The notes under the pieces are model-generated. The model was not told the DNA's origin. It worked only from the letters and a program-made list of their open reading frames with translations, and did not search any database. This document shows, piece after piece, positions 9,143 through 18,356 of a stretch of 36,432 bases of DNA. The stretch covers positions 1-36,432 of the forward strand of contig VMSS01000227.1 in NCBI GenBank assembly GCA_013791995.1. The letters run 5' to 3'. Position numbers and translations under genes: made by a program. The first letter of the stretch is position 1, and every line of letters begins with the position of its first letter. This DNA is from Desulfurivibrio sp. (GTDB lineage Bacteria > Desulfobacterota > Desulfobulbia > Desulfobulbales > Desulfurivibrionaceae).

Positions 9143-10213
9143 TCACACAGCAAGATCAATCTCCTGCACCGTACCCGCTCCGCCGCTCTCAACCAAAAAA
9201 ATCGAGCTTTCCCGAAGCTGCCCCAACAGTCCATTGTCGCTGTTTTTCAAAGCAAAATCCGTTTCCACCGGATTAAGAAAGATGGCGCCGACATTTTTTT
9301 CCGCAAGGCTGGCCAACGATTCCTTTCCGGCTTCATCCCGCATCCAAATCCGCAGCTCGGCGTAGAGCGGATCGTTTTCGTCAAGCCAGCCGTTGCCGGC
9401 GCTGTCCAGCCTTGCCAATTCGCTGAATCCCATGCCGGTCGCAGGACCAAAAAGTTCCAACCCGTTGTTGATCAGACCGTCGTGGTTGCGATCAAAGGCG
9501 AGAAAACCGCTGCCGGGAGCAAGCCCTGGGATCTGCTCCATATCTCCATCCCCATCAAGATCAAATCCGAATCGCATATTGCTCAACTCCGCCGCCTTGC
9601 CGTTAAAATTGATCACCAACGGATCAACCAAGAGGGCATCTCCGGCTCTGACCTGCACACTGTTGGTCGCCGCAAACTCCCGCTGCATTGCCAGTTGAAG
9701 CTGGAAATCAATGGTTTGCCCATCTGCGGTGACAACCTGTCCGCTGGCGGAAAAAGTCATGGATTCCTGCTCGTTCACCGTTTCCACGAGGTCGTATTCA
9801 AGACCCCAGCCCTGGCCTGCAATCGGAGGATCTTCCGGGTTTACTCCCTGAACCGTCCCAGGATATGGTGCGATATTTTTAGAGGAAAACGACTCAAGAG
9901 TGGAAATGCGGATCTTCCGCCCGGTAAGCGCCTCCAGAATGAGGCGCATGGCTTTCAGTTTGGGGTCTTCCGGAGAAGAAGCTTCTGGCTGCTGGGCCGC
10001 AGCAGAATCCCCCGCCGCCGGAAACTGGGCCGCGACCTGCTGGATCTGCCGAGCCTCAGGGGAGATCCGCACCTGAACACCGGATGGTTCTTCTTCCCCG
10101 TCAAAAACAAGCCGTTCATTACCCACCCAGAGGCGGAGCGATTCTTTCTTCTCGTATTCTTCGTGTAGTCCGTGGGTGCTTGCCAGGCTGACAGCACCAC
10201 TAGCTATTTTCAT
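9143..10213 (-). CDS. Hypothetical protein with C-terminal calcium-binding (EF-hand-like/RTX-associated) domain
   Basis: FDLDGDGDMEQI, FLAFDRNHDGLINNGLELFG, LDSAGNGWLDENDP; start at MKIASGAVSLAS. Confidence 0.75.
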   Translation of the reverse strand: MKIASGAVSLASTHGLHEEYEKKESLRLWVGNERLVFDGEEEPSGVQVRISPEARQIQQVAAQFPAAGDSAAAQQPEASSPEDPKLKAMRLILEALTGRKIRISTLESFSSKNIAPYPGTVQGVNPEDPPIAGQGWGLEYDLVETVNEQESMTFSASGQVVTADGQTIDFQLQLAMQREFAATNSVQVRAGDALLVDPLVINFNGKAAELSNMRFGFDLDGDGDMEQIPGLAPGSGFLAFDRNHDGLINNGLELFGPATGMGFSELARLDSAGNGWLDENDPLYAELRIWMRDEAGKESLASLAEKNVGAIFLNPVETDFALKNSDNGLLGQLRESSIFLVESGGAGTVQEIDLAV

Positions 10214-10494
10214 GACGAAAACCTCCCTGAAGAAGATGTTTACCTCCTCAGGATACGTTTCGGCTTTTGGGGAGAAAAAGTTTAAAAAAGATCCGTACAG
10301 GATACCCCCGCCCATTGTACCGCGCAGCCACCTTCTTCCTGCTCTCGTTGCCGCACATTAACGCATCGACCTTGGGCATGATCTGTTCCAGTGTTTCATC
10401 CTTTGCCCCCCACTACGGCACGGGCGGACAAATGCTTTTTCTCGGCGGCAATTTTTCTTTGCCTGTTTGCCTCATTTAACGTACTCTATAAGTT

Positions 10495-11370
10495 ATGAAT
10501 ATCCGCGACTTCTTGAGAAAAATCAAAGACCTGCCCACCATTTCCGCGGTGGCCAACGAGATCAACACCAGCGACAAGAACGACTCGCTCACCGCGAAAT
10601 CCCTTGGGGCTATTATTACCCGTGACCCATCCCTCACAGCCACCGTCCTGAAACTCGCCAACTCCGCCTATTACGGAATGGCCCATGAAATAACCAGCAT
10701 TGAGAGGGCGGTTACGGTTCTGGGGTTCGACACCATCAAAAATCTGGCCCTCTCCATTTCCGTGTTCCATGTTTTCAAAACGCGGGAAGGACAGGCTTTT
10801 GATCTGAAGGGCCTCTGGTATCATTCCCTCGGGGTTGGTATTGCGGCGAAGTATCTTGCCCTGCACAGTCCTATACTGACCTGCGATAAAGCCTTGCCGG
10901 AGCAGGCCTTTATCTGCGGCATCCTGCACGACATAGGCAAGATAGCCTTTGCCCAGAATCTGCCTGTCGAAATGGCGGAGATTCTCAAGCAAACCCGAAG
11001 CGGGACGAGTGCCCAGCACGATATTGAAAAAACCATCCTCGGCTTCAATCACCAGAGGGCCGGACAAGCCATGGCGGAAGCCTGGAACTTTCCGGAAGAT
11101 TACCAGACCGTTATCAGATTGCACCACGCCCCCTCTGCCACGGTCATCGGGGACAATGCCAAAATAGCAACTCTGTCCATGGCCGTTTACCTGGGCAACA
11201 AAATAGCCAAGGCCCTGCATCTGGGAGAGAGCACCGACCCGCACATGACAAAGGTGACACCGGACGACCTGAGAAACATAGGGATCAACAAACAGGATCT
11301 TCCAGAAATTCTGCAAGAGATTAAAAACGAATATGCCCAGTGCGTTGAAGCCTGGTCGTATGAGCTTTGA
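10495..11370 (+). CDS. HDOD domain signalling protein
   Basis: LRKIKDLPTISAVANEI... TRDPSLTATVLKLANSAYYG... HDIGKIAFA: typical HDOD. Confidence 0.93.
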   Translation: MNIRDFLRKIKDLPTISAVANEINTSDKNDSLTAKSLGAIITRDPSLTATVLKLANSAYYGMAHEITSIERAVTVLGFDTIKNLALSISVFHVFKTREGQAFDLKGLWYHSLGVGIAAKYLALHSPILTCDKALPEQAFICGILHDIGKIAFAQNLPVEMAEILKQTRSGTSAQHDIEKTILGFNHQRAGQAMAEAWNFPEDYQTVIRLHHAPSATVIGDNAKIATLSMAVYLGNKIAKALHLGESTDPHMTKVTPDDLRNIGINKQDLPEILQEIKNEYAQCVEAWSYEL

Positions 11371-11427
11371 TTTTTATCCTTCAGCTTTTTGCTTTCTTAT
11401 TACACTGTTCTTCAGCCAGTTTCCCCC

Positions 11428-11453
11428 GTCATTCCGGCTTTCGCCGGAATGAC
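11428..11453. repeat. Perfect hairpin, REP-like GTCATTCCGGC-tttc-GCCGGAATGAC
   Basis: 11-bp perfect inverted repeat with 4-nt loop, downstream of the HDOD gene. Confidence 0.85.
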
Positions 11454-11558
11454 TTGTTCACAAGTAAGGCATTGACAAAAAGCACGCATGATCAGCTGAT
11501 TGGCGCATGGAACCCATATGCTGGCTGAAGTTCGATGGTAATCAGATTTTGCTTAGCA

Positions 11559-12887
11559 TCACTCCTTGACGCAGACAAAAACCCCTTGATTCGGCGGGTC
11601 CAGCTCATAGTAGCGCTTCAGCAGCATGATGCTGGACTTGGCAAGAACGGTTCCCTTGGTGAGCAACAGGAGCCCTGTGCCGCTGAACACATCCCGACTC
11701 AATTCCATCTCATCCTCCAGGGCAGCAGGCAGCAATTCGATCTCAAGATGGTCGGTCTTGGGCCGGATCTTTTTATAAAAAGCCTCCGCCTGCTCAAGGG
11801 CCGCAGGGATGATCTTGGGATCAAAGAGGGTGCCCTTCTGAAGATCCACCTCCTTGCGAATAAAAGCAAAGCCTGATGCCCCTGAGGCTTTGCGCATTTT
11901 CTTGTCGATATAATCGGCCAGGGCAATGATCCGTGCGCCCAGCGGAATGTCCGTCTTCTTCAACTCATCGGGAAAACCGTTGCCGTCATAACTTTCATGG
12001 TGGGCGCGGATTATCAGCCCCGCCCCCCGCAATTCTTCGATCCTGTCAATGGCAGCCTGGCCACGGACCGGATGCTGCAAATACTCTTCCCGCTCCGTAA
12101 AATTCATCTGCTCGGCCTCCCGCGCCAGCATAATGTCGGGAATCCCTATCTTGCCGATATCGTGAAGCAGGGCTGCCACCATGACCGTTTCCCGCTGCTC
12201 GCTTTCCATGCCGAGTTGCTTGGCGATATTCACCGAAACCTCCGCGACATTGCGCGAATGGGCCCGCATCCTGGGGTCACGCAACTCAATGAGTCCGGAA
12301 AAAGCAATGATGGTGTTCTTGAAATTGATCCGCAACCTGCTGTTTATCGCCCGCACGGAATCATAGCTTTTCTGGAGTTCCATGGTCTGTTCCTGGACAA
12401 TGGACTCCAGCTCCGTATTCCACTTCTGCAATTCAGCGTTCTGTTTCTTGACAATAGCCGCCAATTTCTTGTTTTCGGTGAGCAACCGATACATCTTCAA
12501 TGCGCCCATGACTGTCTGGACCAATTCTTCGTCATTCCAGGGCTTGTTCAGATAACGGAAAGTGCCGCCCCGATTGATGGCGTCGATGGCGGCATTGATA
12601 TCGGCATAGCCGGTGAGTAGAATCCTGATGGACTGAGGGGAAATTGCCTTGGATTTTGACAAAAAATCAACGCCGGTCATCTCCGGCATCCTCTGATCGG
12701 AGACAATGACCCCGATCTCGCCTTCCCTGGAAAGTACCTCCAACCCCTTGGCCCCGGAGGAGGCGGTGAACACCTCGACCTCTTCATCCATGAAAAGCCG
12801 CTGCAGGGAACGCAGGATATTTTCCTCATCGTCCACAAAAAGAATCTTCCCCTTTTCCGGAGAGGACGGGCTCGGTGTCTCGCTCAT
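11559..12887 (-). CDS. Response regulator with HD-GYP-type phosphodiesterase output domain
   Basis: Receiver ILFVDDEENILRSLQRLF...SDQRMPEMTGVDFL...LTGYAD; HD domain ALLHDIGKIGIP; HHESYDGNGFP. Confidence 0.92.
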   Translation of the reverse strand: MSETPSPSSPEKGKILFVDDEENILRSLQRLFMDEEVEVFTASSGAKGLEVLSREGEIGVIVSDQRMPEMTGVDFLSKSKAISPQSIRILLTGYADINAAIDAINRGGTFRYLNKPWNDEELVQTVMGALKMYRLLTENKKLAAIVKKQNAELQKWNTELESIVQEQTMELQKSYDSVRAINSRLRINFKNTIIAFSGLIELRDPRMRAHSRNVAEVSVNIAKQLGMESEQRETVMVAALLHDIGKIGIPDIMLAREAEQMNFTEREEYLQHPVRGQAAIDRIEELRGAGLIIRAHHESYDGNGFPDELKKTDIPLGARIIALADYIDKKMRKASGASGFAFIRKEVDLQKGTLFDPKIIPAALEQAEAFYKKIRPKTDHLEIELLPAALEDEMELSRDVFSGTGLLLLTKGTVLAKSSIMLLKRYYELDPPNQGVFVCVKE

Positions 12888-13765
12888 TGTTTCCCCTCGC
12901 TTTCTGTTACAGCGGAGGGGGCACCAGCGACCCGACACACCTCTCCGCAATTTCCGCAATCAAACACCAACACTGCTCCGACCTGACCGTCCGTCTCATT
13001 CATCATGGCCCCCCTTACGCAGAACTGCTGTCCGGCAAGAGCGAGCACCCGGCTGACAACCTTACCCGGCTGCACTTCCTCCAGCAGCGCACCCCACTCC
13101 GGAGGCAAAACCTCCGCCACCGTCGCGCCGAGGGGGGAATGGCGAAAACCCAGCAGCACCTCTTCGGCAAAGCGATTCCGCTGCACCAGCATCCCCTCCC
13201 GGTCAAAGCCAACCACCCCCATGGGCAGAGTGTTCAGGATAACCTGACTATGCCTGAGCACCTTGTTCTGGAACAGAAGCTCTTCAGTGCGCTCCTCCAC
13301 CTTTTCTTCAAGCTGCGCGGCAATGCGGGAAAGTTCATAGTTGGCTTGCTGCAGCTCCAGGTTGAGTTCGTTGTTCGCCTTGACCAGGAAATACCGCTCC
13401 ACCGCCTTGGCGATGGTTATTTTAAGCTCATCGTCGTTCCAGGGCTTGGGAATGAATTTGTATACCTGGCCTTCGTTGATCGCCGCCACCACGGCTGCGG
13501 TGTCGGCATAGCCGGAGAGCACGATGCGGATGGTCTCGGGCCAGCGATCATGCACATCTTTAAAAAAAGTAACGCCGTCCATCTCCGGCATCCGATAGTC
13601 TGAGATCACCACCTGGACCGGTTGATGCTGTTCCAGAAGCGCCAGCCCCTCTTTTCCTGACTCCGCGGTGAGAATTCGGTAGTTCTCGTCAAGAAAAAGG
13701 CGTTTCAAGGATCTCAAGACGTTCGCCTCGTCATCCACGCATAGGATTGTCACGTTTTCCGTCAT
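12884..13765 (-). CDS. Response regulator receiver protein with coiled-coil and PAS-like domain
   Basis: MTENVTILCVDDEANVLRSLKRLF...SDYRMPEMDGVTFF...LSGYAD; QVILNTLPMGVVGFDREG PAS-like; overlaps downstream HD-GYP gene start. Confidence 0.88.
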   Translation of the reverse strand: MTENVTILCVDDEANVLRSLKRLFLDENYRILTAESGKEGLALLEQHQPVQVVISDYRMPEMDGVTFFKDVHDRWPETIRIVLSGYADTAAVVAAINEGQVYKFIPKPWNDDELKITIAKAVERYFLVKANNELNLELQQANYELSRIAAQLEEKVEERTEELLFQNKVLRHSQVILNTLPMGVVGFDREGMLVQRNRFAEEVLLGFRHSPLGATVAEVLPPEWGALLEEVQPGKVVSRVLALAGQQFCVRGAMMNETDGQVGAVLVFDCGNCGEVCRVAGAPSAVTESEGKQ

Positions 13766-13826
13766 ACACCCTCTCTCCGTAATTTCGATACAGTCGCAAC
13801 AACTCAGGATGAGTTTCAAACATGTG

Positions 13827-13920
13827 CTTCGACAGGGCTCTCCTGACCTTGGTCGAAGGGCTCAGCACGGACGGAATATCAATTCATTAAAAACATCCGT
13901 TCACCCTGAGCCTGTCGAAG
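13827..13920. repeat. REP-like inverted repeat, copy 2 (interrupted/compound)
   Basis: cttcgacagggctc ... tcgaagggctcagcacgg ... catccgttcaccctgagcctgtcgaag. Confidence 0.75.
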
Positions 13921-13967
13921 GGGTGTTGTTACGAAGCCATCAATTTCCTACCCAGACACCACCACGC

Positions 13968-15563
13968 TCACTCCGTTTTTATGGGCAAGGTCACAACAAA
14001 GGTCGTCCCCTTGCCCTGCTCGCTGGTCACCTCAATCCTGCCGCCATGCTTCTTGGTCACGAGATCGTAGACTATGCTCAATCCCAGCCCGGTCCCCTTG
14101 CCCACCTCCTTGGTGGTATAAAACGGCTCGAATATCCTGCTCAAACTTTCAGGGGGGATGCCACAACCGGAATCGGAAATAGACACGGTTATCTCCGATT
14201 CGCTCGCTCTGGTGGTAATCACGATCTCGCCCTGACCTTCTATGGCATGCGCCGCATTCACCAGGAGATTCATGAATACCTGATTGAGCTGCTGCGGATA
14301 GCACCGGGTCGGAGGAAGATCGCCATACTCTTTTTTTACGGTACACTTGTATTTGAGTTCGTTCCAGATGATATTTAAGGTGTCATCCAGACACTGGTTG
14401 ATATCGGCCATGCTGCGCTCGAACTGATCGACCCTGGAAAAACTTTTCAGATTCTGAACGATCTTGCGGACCCGCTCAACACCGTCCAGGGATTCGGCGA
14501 CCAGGGCCGGCAGATCTTCAAGAATAGGCTCAATCTTGAGCTGCCTGCGACTTTCGGCTAACCGCTTGGTGCGGTCATCACCCTCATCCTGGGGAAAAAT
14601 CTCCCCTTGCACCTTCAAAAACTCCGCCACCCGCGCCAAATATTTCTGCAGGGTGCCCAGATTACTGGTGACAAAGCCGATGGGGTTGTTGATCTCATGG
14701 GCCACACCTGCAGCCAATTGCCCGATGGAGGCCATTTTCTCCTGCTGGACAAACTGGGACTGAGCGGCTTTCAGTTCATCGTAGGCGCTTTGCAGCTCGC
14801 TGTTCTTTTTATCTATGATCTGCATCATGTGACTGAACTGGATGCCGATCCGCACCACCGGATCATCGGCGGCCTCCTGATAAAATTCGCAGGCCAGGCA
14901 ATTACTGAGCTTTTGCGCAAACTTCCCCTGTACCTTCCCCTTGCAACGGGTTCCGGCAACAGCCCAGCATTGCAGAGGCTCCCGCCCGAAACAGACGCAT
15001 TTTTTTTCGCCGCATTGCATCATTTTCCAACACGGCATATGGTCCGAAGGCAGGGTGAAAAAAAACTCTCCCCCATTCCCGTTGGTGACCCGATGGATCA
15101 TGGAAGAGATCTCTCCCAGGGCGGCTTCCAGCTTTTTCCTGTCCTCTTCGATCTTCAGCAGAATCCGCTTGCGGTTGGAAATATCGTGGAGGGTGACCAC
15201 CCGGCACAGGTCGCTATTTTCAGCCTCGGGACTGTAGCAGGTCTGCTGAAAAAACCTGTTACTGGGTTCATGAAATCGCTCGCATTGGGATATGTCTGCC
15301 TGTGCACTCACCGGCAGCATCCCTGCCTCAACCAAAAGGGCTTCCCAAGCACTGCCAAGAATTTCAGCATACGATTTCCCCAGAAAGTCGCACACCGCCT
15401 TGTTGCAACGCTGGATACCCCCCGCCGCATCCACCAGAAGAACCAGGTCGGAAACCCCGTCCATGGCCATGGTCCATTCGTCCTTGGCACGCTTGACCTG
15501 GGCAAAAAGCTGCAGTAACGCCTCATATTCCTGCTGCGCTGCCGGGGCCGACTGTTTCTTCAT
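13968..15563 (-). CDS. PAS-domain sensor histidine kinase with central Cys-rich module
   Basis: PAS MDGVSDLVLLVDAAGGIQRCNKAVCDFLGK; CWKMMQCGEKKCVCFGREPLQCWAVAGTRC...NCLACEFY; HisKA GQLAAGVAHEINNPIGF; HATPase ISDSGCGIPPESLSRIFEPFYTTKEVGKGTGLGL. Confidence 0.92.
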   Translation of the reverse strand: MKKQSAPAAQQEYEALLQLFAQVKRAKDEWTMAMDGVSDLVLLVDAAGGIQRCNKAVCDFLGKSYAEILGSAWEALLVEAGMLPVSAQADISQCERFHEPSNRFFQQTCYSPEAENSDLCRVVTLHDISNRKRILLKIEEDRKKLEAALGEISSMIHRVTNGNGGEFFFTLPSDHMPCWKMMQCGEKKCVCFGREPLQCWAVAGTRCKGKVQGKFAQKLSNCLACEFYQEAADDPVVRIGIQFSHMMQIIDKKNSELQSAYDELKAAQSQFVQQEKMASIGQLAAGVAHEINNPIGFVTSNLGTLQKYLARVAEFLKVQGEIFPQDEGDDRTKRLAESRRQLKIEPILEDLPALVAESLDGVERVRKIVQNLKSFSRVDQFERSMADINQCLDDTLNIIWNELKYKCTVKKEYGDLPPTRCYPQQLNQVFMNLLVNAAHAIEGQGEIVITTRASESEITVSISDSGCGIPPESLSRIFEPFYTTKEVGKGTGLGLSIVYDLVTKKHGGRIEVTSEQGKGTTFVVTLPIKTE

Positions 15564-15909
15564 GATTTTTCCGATTGTTTCGTTTTTCTCTCTTCCAAGA
15601 ATGGCCCTGAAGGGGAAACAAGCCAAACCACTGGGAACCTTGAGATTATGGTATCACATCACTCTATCCTTGAAAAACACTGTTTTTATCACAACTTTTC
15701 AGGAGCCGTTACGAAAAAAACGTCTTCATCGACAGCGGCACAAGTCACGTTCCAGCACTCCTTTCGTTCGTTACGGATCTTCGTGTCGATCATGCTATTC
15801 GGTGTTGCATGTTTTTCTTGAACAACGATTTAGACACCGACCTTCTGCTGTGCTACTATCAAACAGTAAAATTCAATTCCTTACACACATCACGGGGCCA
15901 CCACGCCAG

Positions 15910-18198
15910 ATGAAATTCCGTCTTATCTTTCTTGCCCTCGGGCTCCTCGCTCTTGCCGCCATCATCACCGGTGGAGTCGTGTATTTCCACACGGTCAACA
16001 CGCTGGTCCATGAGCAAACCGGGGAAATGGCCCAAGAAAGCATCAAACAGATCGACACAGCCATTTCTTCCGTCCTGAAGACCAACCAAAAGGCAATAGC
16101 CGTTCTCGCCGACATGTGGTCGGTGCAAAACTTCATCAACACGCAAAACCCGGAGACTCTCGCCGAAGTAAAACCCGTACTGGACGACTTCCGGGAAGCA
16201 TACAACGCCACTCGTTGTTGCCTCCTCGACACAAACGGGCTTGTAATCGCCGCCAGCGCCGGCGAAAAAACCCCTGTTCGGATCGGCGATGATTATTCCC
16301 GCCGTCCGTTTTTCCAGAAAGCCTTGGCAGGTGAACCCGTCATGGGACTGGTTCAAGGAGCCACGAGCACCGAACCGGCCATCAACCTCAGTCATCCGAT
16401 TTTTTCAAAAAATATGGTGGTGGGTGTCGCACTCCTTACCGTACCCCTTGCCGATATTAAGGAAATTTTTGCCACTTCCAACGGAATCGTTGCCCTGACC
16501 GACGAACACAACATCGTTTTTTCCACCAACAAACCGGAATGGCTCTTGAGACTGCTGGGAACCGTCACAGCCGAAGAACTCATTGATATTGCCGAAAACA
16601 AGCTGCTCAAAGGCGAGATGCCCACCCAACTCCAGATAACCTTTGATGAGGCCGATGGCTCCGCCGTTTTCCCCGACGGCAGGAAATATTTTTTTGCACG
16701 CACCCCCCTGTCAAGCTCACCCACCTGGCAGATCAGCTATTTCCTGGAACATGCTCAGATTGACACCGGGCTATACAAAACCCTGTTCGGAAAGCCCGGA
16801 ATACTTCTGGCCGGGATGGCTTTTTTTGTGCTCGGGGCTATGGGATATCTTTTCCGACAGGCGGAAATATTCTTGCGTCAACGGGAATTGGCAGAGAAGA
16901 AAGCCAAAACCTCCAATCTCTTTCTCTCCCAGATCCTGAATATCGCAGCCGACGGCATGCGGGTGGTGGACAGGAATTTTACAGTGGTCCAGGTCAATGG
17001 AACCTTTGCCACCATGATGGGAATGGAGAAAAAGGATGTTCTGGGCAAAAAATGTCATGAGGTGTTCTGGGGTCCTTTCTGTAAAACCGAAAAATGCCCC
17101 ATGCGCCAGATACTCGGTGGGAAAAAACGGGTGGAATATGAATCCGTTAAAGAAAGTTCAACCGGGAAAATCATAAACTGCTGGATCATCGCAGTGCCTC
17201 TCTACGACACGAACAACACCTTCGTCGGCATCCTGGAAAGCTATCGGGACATCACCGAAAAAGTTGAAAACGAGCTTGCCATGGAAAAGGCCTTTGAAGA
17301 AGCACACAAGTTCGCCGAAGAACTGGCCGCCTCCAACGACCAGTTGCATCAACAACAGCACCAACTTGCCCTTGCCCACGACACCCTCAAGCAGAGCCAG
17401 GCCCAGATCCTCCAGCAGGAAAAAATGGCTTCGGTGGGTCAGTTGGCTGCGGGCGTTGCCCACGAGATCAACAACCCCATGGGCTTTATTTCAAGCAACT
17501 TAAGCTCGCTGGCAAAATATCTGGAACGGCTTACCGGATTTATCCGGGCTCTTGAGGAAAAGCTCCCGCAGGCTCCACCGGACGAGGAGCTTGCCGCCCT
17601 GCGCAAAAAACTCAAAATCGACTACATCATGGAAGACGCCATGCATCTGGTAACCGAATCGCTGGACGGCGCGGACCGGGTCAAGAAGATCGTGCAGGGA
17701 CTCAAAAATTTCTCACGAATCGATCAGGCCGAGCAACTGGCAGCCGATATCAACGAGTGCCTGGACTCCACCCTCAACATTATCTGGAACGAGCTGAAAT
17801 ACAAATGCGAGGTGAAGAAGGAATACGGTGAGCTGCCGCCCACGGTCTGCTATCCGCAGCAGCTCAACCAGATGTTCATGAACCTCCTGATCAACGCAGC
17901 CCAATCCATTGAAACCAAAGGAGAACTCAGGATAAAAACCTGGTCCGAACAGGGTTTCATCCATACCCGCATCTCCGATACCGGCTGCGGTATTCCCCCG
18001 GACAAGATCAAACATATCTTCGAGCCGTTCTACACCAGCAAGGAGGTGGGCAAAGGCACGGGGTTGGGGTTGAGCATCGTCTATGATATCGTGGTCAAAA
18101 ACCACAAGGGCGATATCGAAGTGGAGAGCGAAGTGGGAAAGGGCACGACCTTCACGGTCAAGATTCCGGTGGTCGCCACGCCGCCTCCGGGGCAATAG
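15910..18198 (+). CDS. Membrane sensor histidine kinase (periplasmic Cache-like domain, PAS, HisKA, HATPase)
   Basis: Start at MKFRLIFLALGLLALAAIITGG; extracytoplasmic domain with second TM ILLAGMAFFVLGAMGYLF; PAS; GQLAAGVAHEINNPMGF; ISDTGCGIPPDKIKHIFEPFYTSKEVGKGTGLGL. Confidence 0.92.
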   Translation: MKFRLIFLALGLLALAAIITGGVVYFHTVNTLVHEQTGEMAQESIKQIDTAISSVLKTNQKAIAVLADMWSVQNFINTQNPETLAEVKPVLDDFREAYNATRCCLLDTNGLVIAASAGEKTPVRIGDDYSRRPFFQKALAGEPVMGLVQGATSTEPAINLSHPIFSKNMVVGVALLTVPLADIKEIFATSNGIVALTDEHNIVFSTNKPEWLLRLLGTVTAEELIDIAENKLLKGEMPTQLQITFDEADGSAVFPDGRKYFFARTPLSSSPTWQISYFLEHAQIDTGLYKTLFGKPGILLAGMAFFVLGAMGYLFRQAEIFLRQRELAEKKAKTSNLFLSQILNIAADGMRVVDRNFTVVQVNGTFATMMGMEKKDVLGKKCHEVFWGPFCKTEKCPMRQILGGKKRVEYESVKESSTGKIINCWIIAVPLYDTNNTFVGILESYRDITEKVENELAMEKAFEEAHKFAEELAASNDQLHQQQHQLALAHDTLKQSQAQILQQEKMASVGQLAAGVAHEINNPMGFISSNLSSLAKYLERLTGFIRALEEKLPQAPPDEELAALRKKLKIDYIMEDAMHLVTESLDGADRVKKIVQGLKNFSRIDQAEQLAADINECLDSTLNIIWNELKYKCEVKKEYGELPPTVCYPQQLNQMFMNLLINAAQSIETKGELRIKTWSEQGFIHTRISDTGCGIPPDKIKHIFEPFYTSKEVGKGTGLGLSIVYDIVVKNHKGDIEVESEVGKGTTFTVKIPVVATPPPGQ

Positions 18199-18260
18199 TC
18201 GGCTCGCTGGAGGATGTCAGGACCCAATAACGGCATTCACTCGATGAACCGACAAAAACC

Positions 18261-18284
18261 CTTCGACAGGCTCAGGGCGAACGG
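18261..18284 (+). repeat. REP-like half element, copy 3
   Basis: cttcgacaggctcagggcgaacgg; single arm. Confidence 0.75.
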
Positions 18285-18356
18285 CGACAACACCGATCAC
18301 AACGGACAATCGCATAACGCATGACAAATCCTCCTTTTGGCAGGATCACCAAAAAT

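Noticed and set aside
7893-9146. 417-aa - strand ORF opposite the RR-kinase gene
   Set aside because: Shadow ORF; the + strand frame carries receiver, HisKA and HATPase motifs.
15292-15909. N-terminal extension of the 968-aa kinase ORF
   Set aside because: Extension overlaps the divergent kinase gene; a TM-containing N-terminus starts naturally at 15910.
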